From: Paenibacillus fonticola DSM 21315
GTDB lineage: Bacteria > Bacillota > Bacilli > Paenibacillales > Paenibacillaceae
Length of the DNA stretch: 64,000 nt
Assembly (NCBI RefSeq): GCF_000381905.1
Contig: NZ_KB907248.1
Coordinates: 186,001-250,000 of the forward strand
Direction: 5' to 3'
The translations under genes and the position numbers were made by a program. The notes under the pieces are model-generated. The model worked only from the letters and a program-made list of their open reading frames with translations, was not told the origin of the DNA and made no database searches. Of the stretch, positions 36,335 to 43,960 are shown piece after piece. Position 1 is the stretch's first letter. Every line of letters begins with the position of its first letter.

Positions 36335-36715
36335 TTAATGGATTCTCGCTTGAATATACCCCATGACCGGCTCATAGAACAACAAGCAGCCGACCAGTAC
36401 CGCCGCGATCGCTGTAACCAGAACAGCTCCTGCCGCCGTATCCTTCGCAGCTTTAGCCAGCTTGTGCCACTCCGGCGAAACGAGATTAACTACATACTCC
36501 AGTGCCGTGTTCACAAGCTCCGCGGCAATGACCATACCGATGACGATGCACAGCAAAGCTAAATCGCGAGCCGGAAGCCGGAAATACAGCGCTGCTGCTG
36601 CCACAGCTGCTGCTGCAAACAGATGGATCTTCATGTTTCGCTCTGTCTTCACAGCTAAAACAATGCCTTCCAGCGCATAGCGGAAAGTGTCCCTCCATTT
36701 AGGCCTAGGCTTCAT
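36335..36715 (-). CDS. dgkA: DgkA-family lipid kinase (undecaprenol/diacylglycerol kinase)
   Basis: 126 aa, three membrane helices. Motifs: RYALEGIVLAVKTERNMKIHLFAA, IAAELVNTALEYVVNLVSPEWHKLAKAAKDTAAGAVLV (the E-x3-N-T-A-x-E and K-D-x-A-A active-site residues). Gram-positive members prefer undecaprenol, so this probably recycles the lipid carrier for cell-wall synthesis. Its ATG shares one base with the ybeY stop (TAATG), and no separate strong ribosome-binding site is seen, implying coupling. Confidence 0.94.
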   Translation of the reverse strand: MKPRPKWRDTFRYALEGIVLAVKTERNMKIHLFAAAAVAAAALYFRLPARDLALLCIVIGMVIAAELVNTALEYVVNLVSPEWHKLAKAAKDTAAGAVLVTAIAAVLVGCLLFYEPVMGYIQARIH

Positions 36716-37212
36716 TATCGCGTAAGCCCTGCCTCGGCAAGAACAGCTTCCTGCTTGCTCATCATCTCGGCTTCGCTTGCCTCATCCTGATGATCATAGC
36801 CAAGCAGGTGCAAGAAGCCATGCACGAACAAAAAGCCGATTTCCCGGTACAAGGAATGACCGTATTCCTCACTTTGGGCCTGAGCCGTCTCCACGGAAAT
36901 AATAATATCCCCCAGCAGGTCATCGAGCCCGCCAAGCTCTTCCCCTTCCTCCAGCTCATACACAATTTCCTGCTCTTCCTCCACCGCATCGTTCATAGCA
37001 AATGACAGCACATCCGTCGGCCGGTCAATGCCCCGGTATTCCCGGTTGAGCACATGAATCTCTTCATCATTTACAAAAGTCAAAGCAACCTCGCCTGCGG
37101 TTATGCCCTCGGCCTCCGCTGCTTTTTGCAGCAATGTATTCAGCAGGTCAATTAAATCTTGCCCAATTTCGATAATTTCTTGCTCATTATTCCACTCGAG
37201 CTGCAGTGCCAT
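36715..37212 (-). CDS. ybeY: Endoribonuclease YbeY (16S rRNA maturation)
   Basis: 165 aa zinc endoribonuclease of rRNA 3'-end processing. Start at ATG 37212 (MALQLEWNNEQEI) with AAGAGG upstream; longer versions lack a ribosome-binding site. The metal site HGFLHLLGYDH (H-x3-H-x5-H) is near residue 130 and REYRGIDRPTDVLSFAM precedes it. The start overlaps the end of the HD-protein gene by 26 nt. Confidence 0.96.
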   Translation of the reverse strand: MALQLEWNNEQEIIEIGQDLIDLLNTLLQKAAEAEGITAGEVALTFVNDEEIHVLNREYRGIDRPTDVLSFAMNDAVEEEQEIVYELEEGEELGGLDDLLGDIIISVETAQAQSEEYGHSLYREIGFLFVHGFLHLLGYDHQDEASEAEMMSKQEAVLAEAGLTR

Positions 37213-39472
37213 GCGCCTCTTGCCCCCTGTCTTTCTCTTCATGAGTCGCTTTCTTAATATCCTCCGGGTATTCGATCCGGGAGTGGAATATGCCCATGAC
37301 CGTTTCTTTGAGGGTCTGAGCAATAATGTCCAGTTCTCTCATCGTCAAATCACATTCATTGAACTGGTGGTCATCCAGACGGCTTTTAATAATTTTTTCG
37401 ATCATCGTCTCCACCTGCTCTACCGTCGGCTGGCGCAAAGAACGAACCGCCGCTTCCACACTGTCGGCAATCCCGACGATAGCTGACTCCTTCGACTGTG
37501 CTTTCGGGCCCGGATAGCGGAAATTCTGCTCTGTAAAGTCAGGCTCCACCCCTTGCTCCTCAGCCAATCTGAGCGCCTTGTGGTAGAAATAGTGCAGAAA
37601 GGTCGTCCCATGATGCTGCTCGGCAATATCACGGATCGGCTTGGGCAGCTTATAATCCTTCTGCATTTCGACCCCGTCGCGGGCATGAGCAATAATAATC
37701 GACTTACTCAGCTTAGGATCAATAAAATCATGAGGGTTTTCCATATTGTTCTGATTTTCTATAAAATAGCTTGGACGCTTGGTTTTACCGATATCATGAT
37801 AATACGATCCTACCCGGCACAGCAGGCCGTTTGCACCGATCGCTTCTGCGGCAGCTTCCGATAAATTGCCAACCATAACACTGTGATGATACGTTCCCGG
37901 CGTCTCTGTCAGCAGCTTGCGCAGTAAAGGATGGTTCGGGTTGGACAGCTCCACCAGCTTCAGGGCGGATAATATGCCAAACGTCACTTCAAAAAAGGGC
38001 ATAAGCCCGATCACTAGAATCGTCGTCAGCAGCCCGCCCGCCACGGCAAATCCGATGGCATAAAGCGTGCTGGATTCCGTCCAGCCGTTGTTATTGATTA
38101 GTATAAGCGTGAACACGGCAACCGAGCCGAAGAGCGTAATCATAATGCCTGCCTTCAGCAGGGTTGAACGCTGGCTCGCCCGGTGGATAGCAAAGATAGC
38201 GGCAAGGGAAATAATAACCGCGAAAAATCCAAATTGAAAATCAAAAATTTGTCCTTTATGCACATTAAGAATAATACTGGCTAATATACTGAACAGAATA
38301 GAACAAATATACGCTAAAGACATGTCCAGCAGCAGCGTGATCAGCATAGCCCCTACCGCTACAGGCGCAATGTAGCCAATATACGGCCGCTGTTCATTTT
38401 GTATAATATTAACGACGTGCATAGAAAGAATCGTGATCAAAATAATAAGCAGCAGCATAACAAACTGGGCGTTGTTATACTTGAAACGGCTTATACCTTC
38501 CGACTGGCGGATATACATAATGAGGCCAAGCGCCAGCAAGGAAGACAGGATGACCAGGCCGAACTGCGGCCAGTAATTCACTTCATCCTTAAGCAAACCG
38601 TTCTTCTCAAGCAAGGAATACATTTCCGGGGTAATTTTTTCCCCTTTTTGAACGAGTACATCCCCTTGTTTGATAAACACCGTTGGCGTATTTTCACGCG
38701 CTTCGACCTTCGCCGCCTTCGTCGCTTCCTCATCATAAAATTTGTTGGCGGTAATCGACAAGCGCGCCAATTCCTGGACAACTTCCCTGGATACGCGCTT
38801 GCTGAGAGAGCTCGTGCTTACCTGCTCGGCAACTTTGGCGCGAGCCGTTTGGGCATCAACAATCTGATCTGTCGTCAGCCGCGCGACAATATCAGCGGCT
38901 ACCGGCTTCATTTCATTAATATCTTCCGGAGTAAGCCTCGGAATTTTAATAAAAGTCTCCTCCGAAATCTGGTAAGCCTGCTCACCGATCCGCTCGTTTA
39001 CTTCTTCAAACAGCTTGGCAGAATAATTCGGGGAGTTCCGGTTATTGCGGATAAAGTTTTGAATATGGTCTTTCGCCCGCTGGGGAAGCTCCTCACGATA
39101 AATTTTAATTTTGTCATCCGTCGATACCTGATCATCCTGATTAAGCCGGAAAATCCGATCAAGCATTTGCCCGATCAGAACTTCGTTGCGCAGCGGCAAA
39201 ATCGTATATACCTGCCCGACTTTCTCTGCGGCTTCCTCCTGGGCCTTGAGCGTTGCTTTCGTATCCGGGATATCCATAGGGGCCAAAATCTCTTTATCGC
39301 TTGGCATTCCGACGGCAATATCATAGGTTTCCGGCAGCAGTTTAGGAGCCAAACTTACATAGAACATAATAATAAGCAGCGCAAACAGAACATAACGCAA
39401 AGATACGCTATGTCTCCATCCGGCTGTTCGGGATTGCAGTGTTTTACCTTTTTGCATCTCGTTCGAGGTCAT
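37187..39472 (-). CDS. yqfF: 7TM-HD phosphodiesterase, PgpH/YqfF family (c-di-AMP hydrolase)
   Basis: 761 aa. Start at ATG 39472 (MTSNEMQKGKTLQSR) with GGAGG 9 nt upstream. One N-terminal membrane segment, an extracellular 7TMR-HDED domain (residues 50-330), seven membrane helices (about 335-530) and a cytosolic HD domain with HHSVMVGNLSEAAAEAIGAN, YYHDIGKTKRP, HARDGVEM and EQHHGTTFLHYFYHKA. Family members degrade cyclic di-AMP and so influence potassium and wall homeostasis; this role is inferred from homology. Confidence 0.96.
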   Translation of the reverse strand: MTSNEMQKGKTLQSRTAGWRHSVSLRYVLFALLIIMFYVSLAPKLLPETYDIAVGMPSDKEILAPMDIPDTKATLKAQEEAAEKVGQVYTILPLRNEVLIGQMLDRIFRLNQDDQVSTDDKIKIYREELPQRAKDHIQNFIRNNRNSPNYSAKLFEEVNERIGEQAYQISEETFIKIPRLTPEDINEMKPVAADIVARLTTDQIVDAQTARAKVAEQVSTSSLSKRVSREVVQELARLSITANKFYDEEATKAAKVEARENTPTVFIKQGDVLVQKGEKITPEMYSLLEKNGLLKDEVNYWPQFGLVILSSLLALGLIMYIRQSEGISRFKYNNAQFVMLLLIILITILSMHVVNIIQNEQRPYIGYIAPVAVGAMLITLLLDMSLAYICSILFSILASIILNVHKGQIFDFQFGFFAVIISLAAIFAIHRASQRSTLLKAGIMITLFGSVAVFTLILINNNGWTESSTLYAIGFAVAGGLLTTILVIGLMPFFEVTFGILSALKLVELSNPNHPLLRKLLTETPGTYHHSVMVGNLSEAAAEAIGANGLLCRVGSYYHDIGKTKRPSYFIENQNNMENPHDFIDPKLSKSIIIAHARDGVEMQKDYKLPKPIRDIAEQHHGTTFLHYFYHKALRLAEEQGVEPDFTEQNFRYPGPKAQSKESAIVGIADSVEAAVRSLRQPTVEQVETMIEKIIKSRLDDHQFNECDLTMRELDIIAQTLKETVMGIFHSRIEYPEDIKKATHEEKDRGQEAHGTAARVE

Positions 39473-39625
39473 AGTGACAGCCCTCCTGAAAAGTTTAAAG
39501 CCCGGCAACCTTTTATTAATATCGAAAGGATGTGTCGGCAACAGGCTTTTCGCATAGGCGAATGCTGGTGCTTTGCTGTGAGAGAACTAAATCGACGTCA
39601 ATTTCCTAGGCTCCGGGCTGGTCCA

Positions 39626-40597
39626 TTAACCCTGATTTTCAGCAGCACGGTCATAAGCAACTATTATTTTTTGTACAAGCGAATGACGCACAACATCTGA
39701 TTCTGTAAAAAATACAAAACCGATCTCTTCAATATCTTGCAAAATTTGTTTCGCCTCGATCAGCCCCGATTTTTTTCCTTTTGGCAAATCGATTTGTGTG
39801 ACGTCTCCGGTAATGACCATTTTGGAACCGAAACCAAGACGGGTCAGAAACATTTTCATTTGCTCCGGTGTCGTATTTTGGGCCTCGTCCAAAATAATAA
39901 AAGAATCGTCAAGCGTACGGCCGCGCATATAAGCAAGCGGCGCAATTTCAATGAGGCCTCTTTCCAAAGCTTTGGCGGTCTGCTCTAGACCCATTACATC
40001 ATATAACGCATCATACAGCGGACGTAAATAGGGATCTACCTTCTCCTGTAAATCTCCCGGCAGAAACCCTAGATTTTCTCCAGCTTCCACCGCAGGCCGG
40101 GTAAGAATAATCCGCTTGACCGAACCTTCCTTCAAGGCCGAAATCGCGAGGACGACAGCCAAATAAGTTTTGCCTGTTCCTGCGGGCCCGATGCCAAATA
40201 CGACATCACGCTTCTTAATCGTAGTCACATAATGCTTCTGGCCGATCGTTTTGACACGAATCGGTTTGCCGCGGTAAGTGACCGCGATTTCACCTTTGTA
40301 TAAATCCAGCAGTTGATCGGCGCGAAGCTCTTTCGCCAAATCAATGGCGTAGAGCACGTCCCTTTCGGTTAAAATATATCCGTTGCGGATCAGTTCCAGC
40401 AGAACTTCGAACAACTGCTGTACGATTTCTACCTGTCGGGCTTCGCCGCGGATGGATATTTCCGACTCTCGCAAAACGATTCCTGCCTGCACGCTGCTCT
40501 CGACCAGCTTAAGGAACGCATCCTGCGGACCGAATAAAGATAACCCTTCAGATGCATTTTGTAATGTAATTTTTGTATGCGCAATTTGTTCTGACAA
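39626..40597 (-). CDS. phoH: PhoH-like ATPase (PhoL/YqfE type)
   Basis: 323 aa. TTG start at 40597, 6 nt after the yqfD stop; GGAG lies inside the yqfD end. N-terminal small domain (residues 1-110), then the P-loop ATPase: GIGPAGTGKTYLAVVLA, LTRPAVEAGENLGFLPGDL, Walker B SFIILDEAQNTTPEQMKMFLTR, TGDVTQIDLP. PhoH-like proteins are thought to act in RNA metabolism, with ybeY downstream in the same operon. The window has a second PhoH protein with a PIN domain near 10 kb. Confidence 0.95.
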   Translation of the reverse strand: MSEQIAHTKITLQNASEGLSLFGPQDAFLKLVESSVQAGIVLRESEISIRGEARQVEIVQQLFEVLLELIRNGYILTERDVLYAIDLAKELRADQLLDLYKGEIAVTYRGKPIRVKTIGQKHYVTTIKKRDVVFGIGPAGTGKTYLAVVLAISALKEGSVKRIILTRPAVEAGENLGFLPGDLQEKVDPYLRPLYDALYDVMGLEQTAKALERGLIEIAPLAYMRGRTLDDSFIILDEAQNTTPEQMKMFLTRLGFGSKMVITGDVTQIDLPKGKKSGLIEAKQILQDIEEIGFVFFTESDVVRHSLVQKIIVAYDRAAENQG

Positions 40598-40603
40598 ATA
40601 GAC

Positions 40604-41785
40604 TCATTCTCCTTGCTCGTGTACTATCGGAAGTTCTTCCGCTATATTCTGCTCTACTTCAAAAAGCACTTTCATATAAACTTTACCATTGTCTGACTTC
40701 TCATGCAAAATTTTTTGACTTATGATCTTCGATTCCATGCCGTACTTCGCATAAATGTCCCTTTCGGCCCGTTCTATCCCATCCACTTTAGCCTGTTCCG
40801 GCGAAAGCTTCAACTGAATTACGGTCGTTTCTAGCAATTTTTCGTTCATCCAGCCTATCGGCAGCTTCAAGCTGCGCCAAGTTAGCGGATCGAGCTCGCT
40901 CACTGTATGAAACTGTGCGAAGCTTGTAGGGCCATAACCGGTAATTTGAATTGCGGTATTGCCAAAAAACAAATATCCCTTTACTTTCTTTTCGCCTGTG
41001 TAAACGTTTTGCTTCCGAACGAGCGGGAGTTCCATCTTATATTCATGCCATACGATCCCTCTAATTTCCCCTTTGGCCACGACGCGCTCGTTGCCTTGAA
41101 TACCAGCAATAAGCACCTGGCCCTTTTTGACCCGCGCGTGCTTCTTGACTTCCGGTTGTCCTCTTTCCGCATAAATGTATGTAACAATCGCATCCGCATT
41201 ACTGACGAGGTGGCTTGGACTACGCAGCGTGTGCTCCTTCGGCCGGGTCGCTTCGACAACTTGTATCGTAATACGAGTACCGCTGCGGGTTACGCCAACC
41301 CAGGATGTACCTGTCAGCCTGCGTGTTAACTCAGCAGACAACTTGTCCGGCTTCTGCATGCGGAATATCCATTGGAAGGGGTAAATGCCTTCCTCCCGGG
41401 CTGCCAGCAGCACATCTTCAGTTGGTATTTTATCATTACCCTGCACTTCAATATCCCATACAAGCGAAGACAGAGCAAATATGGCGGCGATAAACATCGC
41501 GAAGCCAAGTATAAATATTTTTCTCCGCCATAGCCGGGCCAGGAAAAAAGGCGCTCCGATCCGGCGCTTCACTGACATCCGGCAGCCTGTCCGTTTTAAT
41601 AATGGACGCAAGGAGAAGAAATCGCCCAGTTGAACGTTCATCTCCATCTTCCGCTCCGGAAGGGAGCGCACATTCCATATCTCTATACCTTCCTTAGCCA
41701 GCTCATTGATCAGCTCTTCGAGACGCTCACCGCGAACCACTATAGTTACGCTGCCGCGCAAACGGGATATGACCGATGATTTCAC
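40604..41785 (-). CDS. yqfD: Sporulation protein YqfD
   Basis: 393 aa stage IV-type sporulation protein. GTG start at 41785 with GGAGG 8 nt upstream. A cytosolic N-terminal part (residues 1-85, GIEIWNVRSLPERKMEMNV), one membrane segment (IFILGFAMFIAAIFALSSLVW), then a large beta-rich external portion (WDIEVQGNDKIPTEDVLLA...GEIRGIVWHEYKMELPLVRKQNVYTGEKK). Mother-cell expressed in Bacillus. It directly follows yqfC with 3 nt between. Confidence 0.95.
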   Translation of the reverse strand: MKSSVISRLRGSVTIVVRGERLEELINELAKEGIEIWNVRSLPERKMEMNVQLGDFFSLRPLLKRTGCRMSVKRRIGAPFFLARLWRRKIFILGFAMFIAAIFALSSLVWDIEVQGNDKIPTEDVLLAAREEGIYPFQWIFRMQKPDKLSAELTRRLTGTSWVGVTRSGTRITIQVVEATRPKEHTLRSPSHLVSNADAIVTYIYAERGQPEVKKHARVKKGQVLIAGIQGNERVVAKGEIRGIVWHEYKMELPLVRKQNVYTGEKKVKGYLFFGNTAIQITGYGPTSFAQFHTVSELDPLTWRSLKLPIGWMNEKLLETTVIQLKLSPEQAKVDGIERAERDIYAKYGMESKIISQKILHEKSDNGKVYMKVLFEVEQNIAEELPIVHEQGE

Positions 41786-41788
41786 GTT

Positions 41789-42076
41789 TCACTCCTCCAC
41801 TCCCTCATATTTAATGCCGGATATCCGGCCCTCAATAATTACTTCCTCAGGCATGATCGTCCTGATTGCGAGCTCCGTCCCCTCCACTTTGAGGATGCCT
41901 TGCTTTAATTCAAGCTGCAGCTCTTCTGGAGAGAAATGAAGAACCCCTTGGTGGTTTTCAACGAGCAGCTGCTTGTTCCCGATCATGGTGAGCCTCGGCA
42001 AATCAAATACGAGGTCCCCCGGCAAGTCAAGCGCTTCAACCGCCCAATTTCGAATTTTACGCGATAGCCGGCTCAT
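41789..42076 (-). CDS. yqfC: Sporulation protein YqfC
   Basis: 95 aa. Start at ATG 42076 (MSRLSRKIRNWAVEALDLPGD) with GGAGG 10 nt upstream. YabP/YqfC family: LDLPGDLVFDLPRLTMIGNKQLLVENHQGVL, then a beta-rich C-terminus (RISGIKYEG). Sporulation gene in a two-gene unit with yqfD; a possible sigma-E promoter lies upstream. Confidence 0.94.
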   Translation of the reverse strand: MSRLSRKIRNWAVEALDLPGDLVFDLPRLTMIGNKQLLVENHQGVLHFSPEELQLELKQGILKVEGTELAIRTIMPEEVIIEGRISGIKYEGVEE

Positions 42077-42109
42077 TTGGGGCAAACCTCCTTCCTCTAC
42101 TCTACAAAA

Positions 42110-42140
42110 TATGCGAGGGGGGAGGATTTTATGAGAAGAG
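42110..42140 (-). promoter_or_regulatory. Possible sigma-E promoter of yqfC-yqfD
   Basis: On the minus strand TCATAAA, 14 nt, then CATATTTT, resembling the sigma-E pattern (-35 near ATA, -10 CATAnnnT), about 35-60 nt before the yqfC start. The match in the -10 is partial. The B. subtilis homologue is sigma-E controlled, which makes this the natural place. Confidence 0.45.
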
Positions 42141-42432
42141 GAGAAAAAAGGGGTAGAACGGGCTGGACTGTTTTAGCAGAAACCTCTTTATAGATGCTGT
42201 TTGGAGTTCAATTGGAATTAATGCATCTATTATGAACTAATGACGGCCGCTGCGCATAACAATTGTATTTCGTGTGTCTAAATCACTGACTTTAGGCTTA
42301 CAAGCCGTTGTTCCTGATTTTAAATGCAAGGAATCCAATTCATTACCTGTTCATTTATAGAATTAAAAATTTAATTACAATAAGTCCAACTATCATCTAT
42401 ATTTTTTAGCTGAAGCATAGATTGCACATAAC
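42141..42432. other. AT-rich intergenic region, no gene seen
   Basis: Nearly 300 nt between the yqfC promoter region and the yqeY terminator. No frame on either strand combines length, start and ribosome-binding site beyond a 20-codon plus-strand frame starting at 42131 that I reject. No clear hairpin or conserved motif found. Confidence 0.5.
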
Positions 42433-42464
42433 AAAAAACACCCTCTACAAATGTAGAAGGTGTT
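42433..42464 (-). terminator. Terminator of the rpsU-yqeY operon
   Basis: Inverted repeat AACACCTTCTACA/TGTAGAGGGTGTT (one G-T pair) with a tiny loop, followed by six T on the minus strand. Confidence 0.88.
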
Positions 42465-42476
42465 CGTTTGCGTATG

Positions 42477-42920
42477 CTATTGCAAAAGCTGTTGAACCGC
42501 TTGATTCACGAGCTTACCATCAGCCCGGCCTTTAACCTTGGGCATAAGCGCGCTCATCACTTTCCCGATATCTGCTTTCGAAGAAGCACCGGTTTCCTGG
42601 ATGGTCTGCTGTACAATGACTTGAATTTCTTCTTCAGTAAGCTGTTCAGGAAGGTATACGGCAATAATCTCAGCTTCCGCTTTGACATTTGCAGCAAGAT
42701 CATCGCGACCTGCTTTTTCAAATTCTTGGAGGGCATCTTTGCGCTGTTTGATTTCACGACTTAGGATATCAAGCACTTCATTATCGTTCAAAGGTCTTTT
42801 CAGATCTATTTCAAGATTCTTGATCGTAGCACGAACCATTCGAATGGTGGAGAGTTTGAACTTGTCTTGACTCTTCATCGCTTGCTTCATATCTTCGTTC
42901 AATCGCTCGCTAAGATTCAT
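42477..42920 (-). CDS. yqeY: GatB/YqeY domain protein
   Basis: 147 aa. MNLSERLNEDMKQAMKSQDKFKLSTIRMV, a helical domain, and the C-terminal tail domain (GASSKADIGKVMSALMPKVKGRADGKLVNQAVQQLL) also found at the end of GatB, where it contacts tRNA. Role of the free-standing protein is unsettled; a tRNA-linked function is inferred. GGAGG precedes ATG 42920 by 11 nt; it follows rpsU by 15 nt. Confidence 0.95.
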   Translation of the reverse strand: MNLSERLNEDMKQAMKSQDKFKLSTIRMVRATIKNLEIDLKRPLNDNEVLDILSREIKQRKDALQEFEKAGRDDLAANVKAEAEIIAVYLPEQLTEEEIQVIVQQTIQETGASSKADIGKVMSALMPKVKGRADGKLVNQAVQQLLQ

Positions 42921-42935
42921 GGTAGCTAATTCCTC

Positions 42936-43109
42936 CTAAAACTTTCTCTTACGAGCAGCCTCGGACTTTTTCTTGCGCTTTACGCTTGGCTTTTCATAAT
43001 GCTTGCGTTTCTTCACCTCAGCCAATACGCCATCCTTTGCGATGGAACGCTTAAAGCGACGAAGTGCAGCATCAATTGTCTCGTTTTTGCGAACTTTAGT
43101 TTCAGACAC
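42936..43109 (-). CDS. rpsU: 30S ribosomal protein S21
   Basis: 57 aa, correct family length from GTG 43109 ([20 protein letters not shown]) with GGAGG 8 nt upstream; longer frames add 20 non-family residues. Basic tail [18 protein letters not shown]. First gene of rpsU-yqeY with a near-consensus promoter. Confidence 0.97.
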   Translation of the reverse strand: MSETKVRKNETIDAALRRFKRSIAKDGVLAEVKKRKHYEKPSVKRKKKSEAARKRKF

Positions 43110-43167
43110 CAGTTTTCCCTCCCTCCGACCAGACCGTCCAAGAGCACAACACGGTTCATCACTCTTC

Positions 43168-43197
43168 ATTATAGGGGAAAAATAAATATGGTGTCAA
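43168..43197 (-). promoter_or_regulatory. Strong sigma-A promoter of rpsU
   Basis: Perfect TTGACA (43192-43197) and perfect TATAAT (43168-43173) on the minus strand, 18-nt spacer, about 60 nt before the rpsU start. The best promoter match in the window. Confidence 0.88.
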
Positions 43198-43239
43198 CCA
43201 AACAACTGCTTTTTGTCGTTCATCCCTGCGCCGGTCTTT

Positions 43240-43605
43240 TTAGAGTGCATGGGAATCGGAATTTTGCACAAGAGCCCCCAGCTTTGCTCCCCCGAGCAAA
43301 TGATAGTGGATATGATAGACAGCCTGTCCGCTGTCCGGGCCACAGTTATTAATAAGCCGGTAGCCTGTTTCAGCTACGCCTAGCTTCTTGGCCGCTTCCT
43401 GGGCCACGCGGTGCAGTTCCCCGATCAGCGCATAATCTTCCGGCCCCACATCGTTCATCGTCGCAATATGCTTCTTCGGAATGATCAGAACATGTGTGGG
43501 AGCCGCTGGCTGAATATCATGAAATACAAGAAAGGTATCATCCTCGTACACCTTATTCGAAGGAATTGATCCATTTGCAATTTTGCAAAACAAGCAGTTT
43601 TCCAT
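43240..43605 (-). CDS. HIT family nucleotide-binding protein
   Basis: 121 aa from ATG 43605 (MENCLFCKIANGSIPSNKVYED) with GGAGG 8 nt upstream; the TTG two codons earlier is too close. HINT-branch of the histidine triad family: C-x2-C at residues 4-7, AAPTHVLIIPKKHI, and QAVYHIHYHLLGG with the H-x-H-x-H triad. Likely hydrolyses nucleoside phosphoramidates or AMP conjugates. Preceded by a structured leader or small RNA. Confidence 0.94.
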   Translation of the reverse strand: MENCLFCKIANGSIPSNKVYEDDTFLVFHDIQPAAPTHVLIIPKKHIATMNDVGPEDYALIGELHRVAQEAAKKLGVAETGYRLINNCGPDSGQAVYHIHYHLLGGAKLGALVQNSDSHAL

Positions 43606-43654
43606 TTTCAATGCCTCCTACAATCATATATGTTCCATCATACCGAAAATAGGC

Positions 43655-43774
43655 AAAAAAAAGAAGCACCCTGCTCCCTCGAATACGAGTTTGCTGGTCG
43701 CACGGACGTATTGGACCCAAAAGCATCTCTGTCACCAATACGTCCGACGGGGTGCTTGCAAAATGATGTCGGCT
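43655..43774 (-). ncRNA. Candidate structured small RNA or hit leader attenuator
   Basis: About 120 nt from a predicted start near 43774 to a U-tract. Outer stem AAGCACCC/GGGTGCTT (43750-43757, 43664-43671) encloses a perfect 12-bp hairpin (CGGACGTATTGG arms, 43735-43746 and 43703-43714) and a CTCG-AATA-CGAG hairpin (43678-43689), then eight U. This looks like a three-way junction plus terminator. It can be an independent small RNA or a regulated leader of the HIT gene, whose start lies 50 nt downstream. No known riboswitch motif recognised. Confidence 0.5.
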
Positions 43775-43780
43775 AACTGT

Positions 43781-43823
43781 AGTATAACAGCGGGGTGAAG
43801 CTGTATCTGTGATGTACATCACG
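43781..43823 (-). promoter_or_regulatory. Extended -10 promoter with FNR/CRP-like box
   Basis: On the minus strand TGT-TATACT (43781-43789) is an extended -10 with no good -35 at 17 nt (CAGATA). Instead the palindrome CGTGATGTACATCACA (43808-43823) occupies the -35 side, matching TGTGA-N6-TCACA at 9 of 10 positions. Its centre (43815.5) is about 41.5 nt before the predicted start, the class II activator position. Regulator identity is inferred. Confidence 0.45.
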
Positions 43824-43960
43824 CGCATCGTTTTTTTATAAAAAAATTTCGCCTGAAGTGTCAGATTTCAAATCACTAATGGATATGCGGATTTTGCTTA
43901 CGATGTAAAGCAAAGGCTGCAGCACAATTACAAGCACAATAGCCACTATGAGTCTATGCC

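Noticed and set aside
38399..39700. 433-aa plus-strand frame
   Set aside because: Complete antisense of yqfF, which has strong domain evidence; no start signal and no recognisable domain.
42131..42193. Twenty-codon frame after GGGGGGAGGATTTT
   Set aside because: Good-looking start, but the purine-rich run is more likely the reverse side of the yqfC promoter region; the peptide has no recognisable character.
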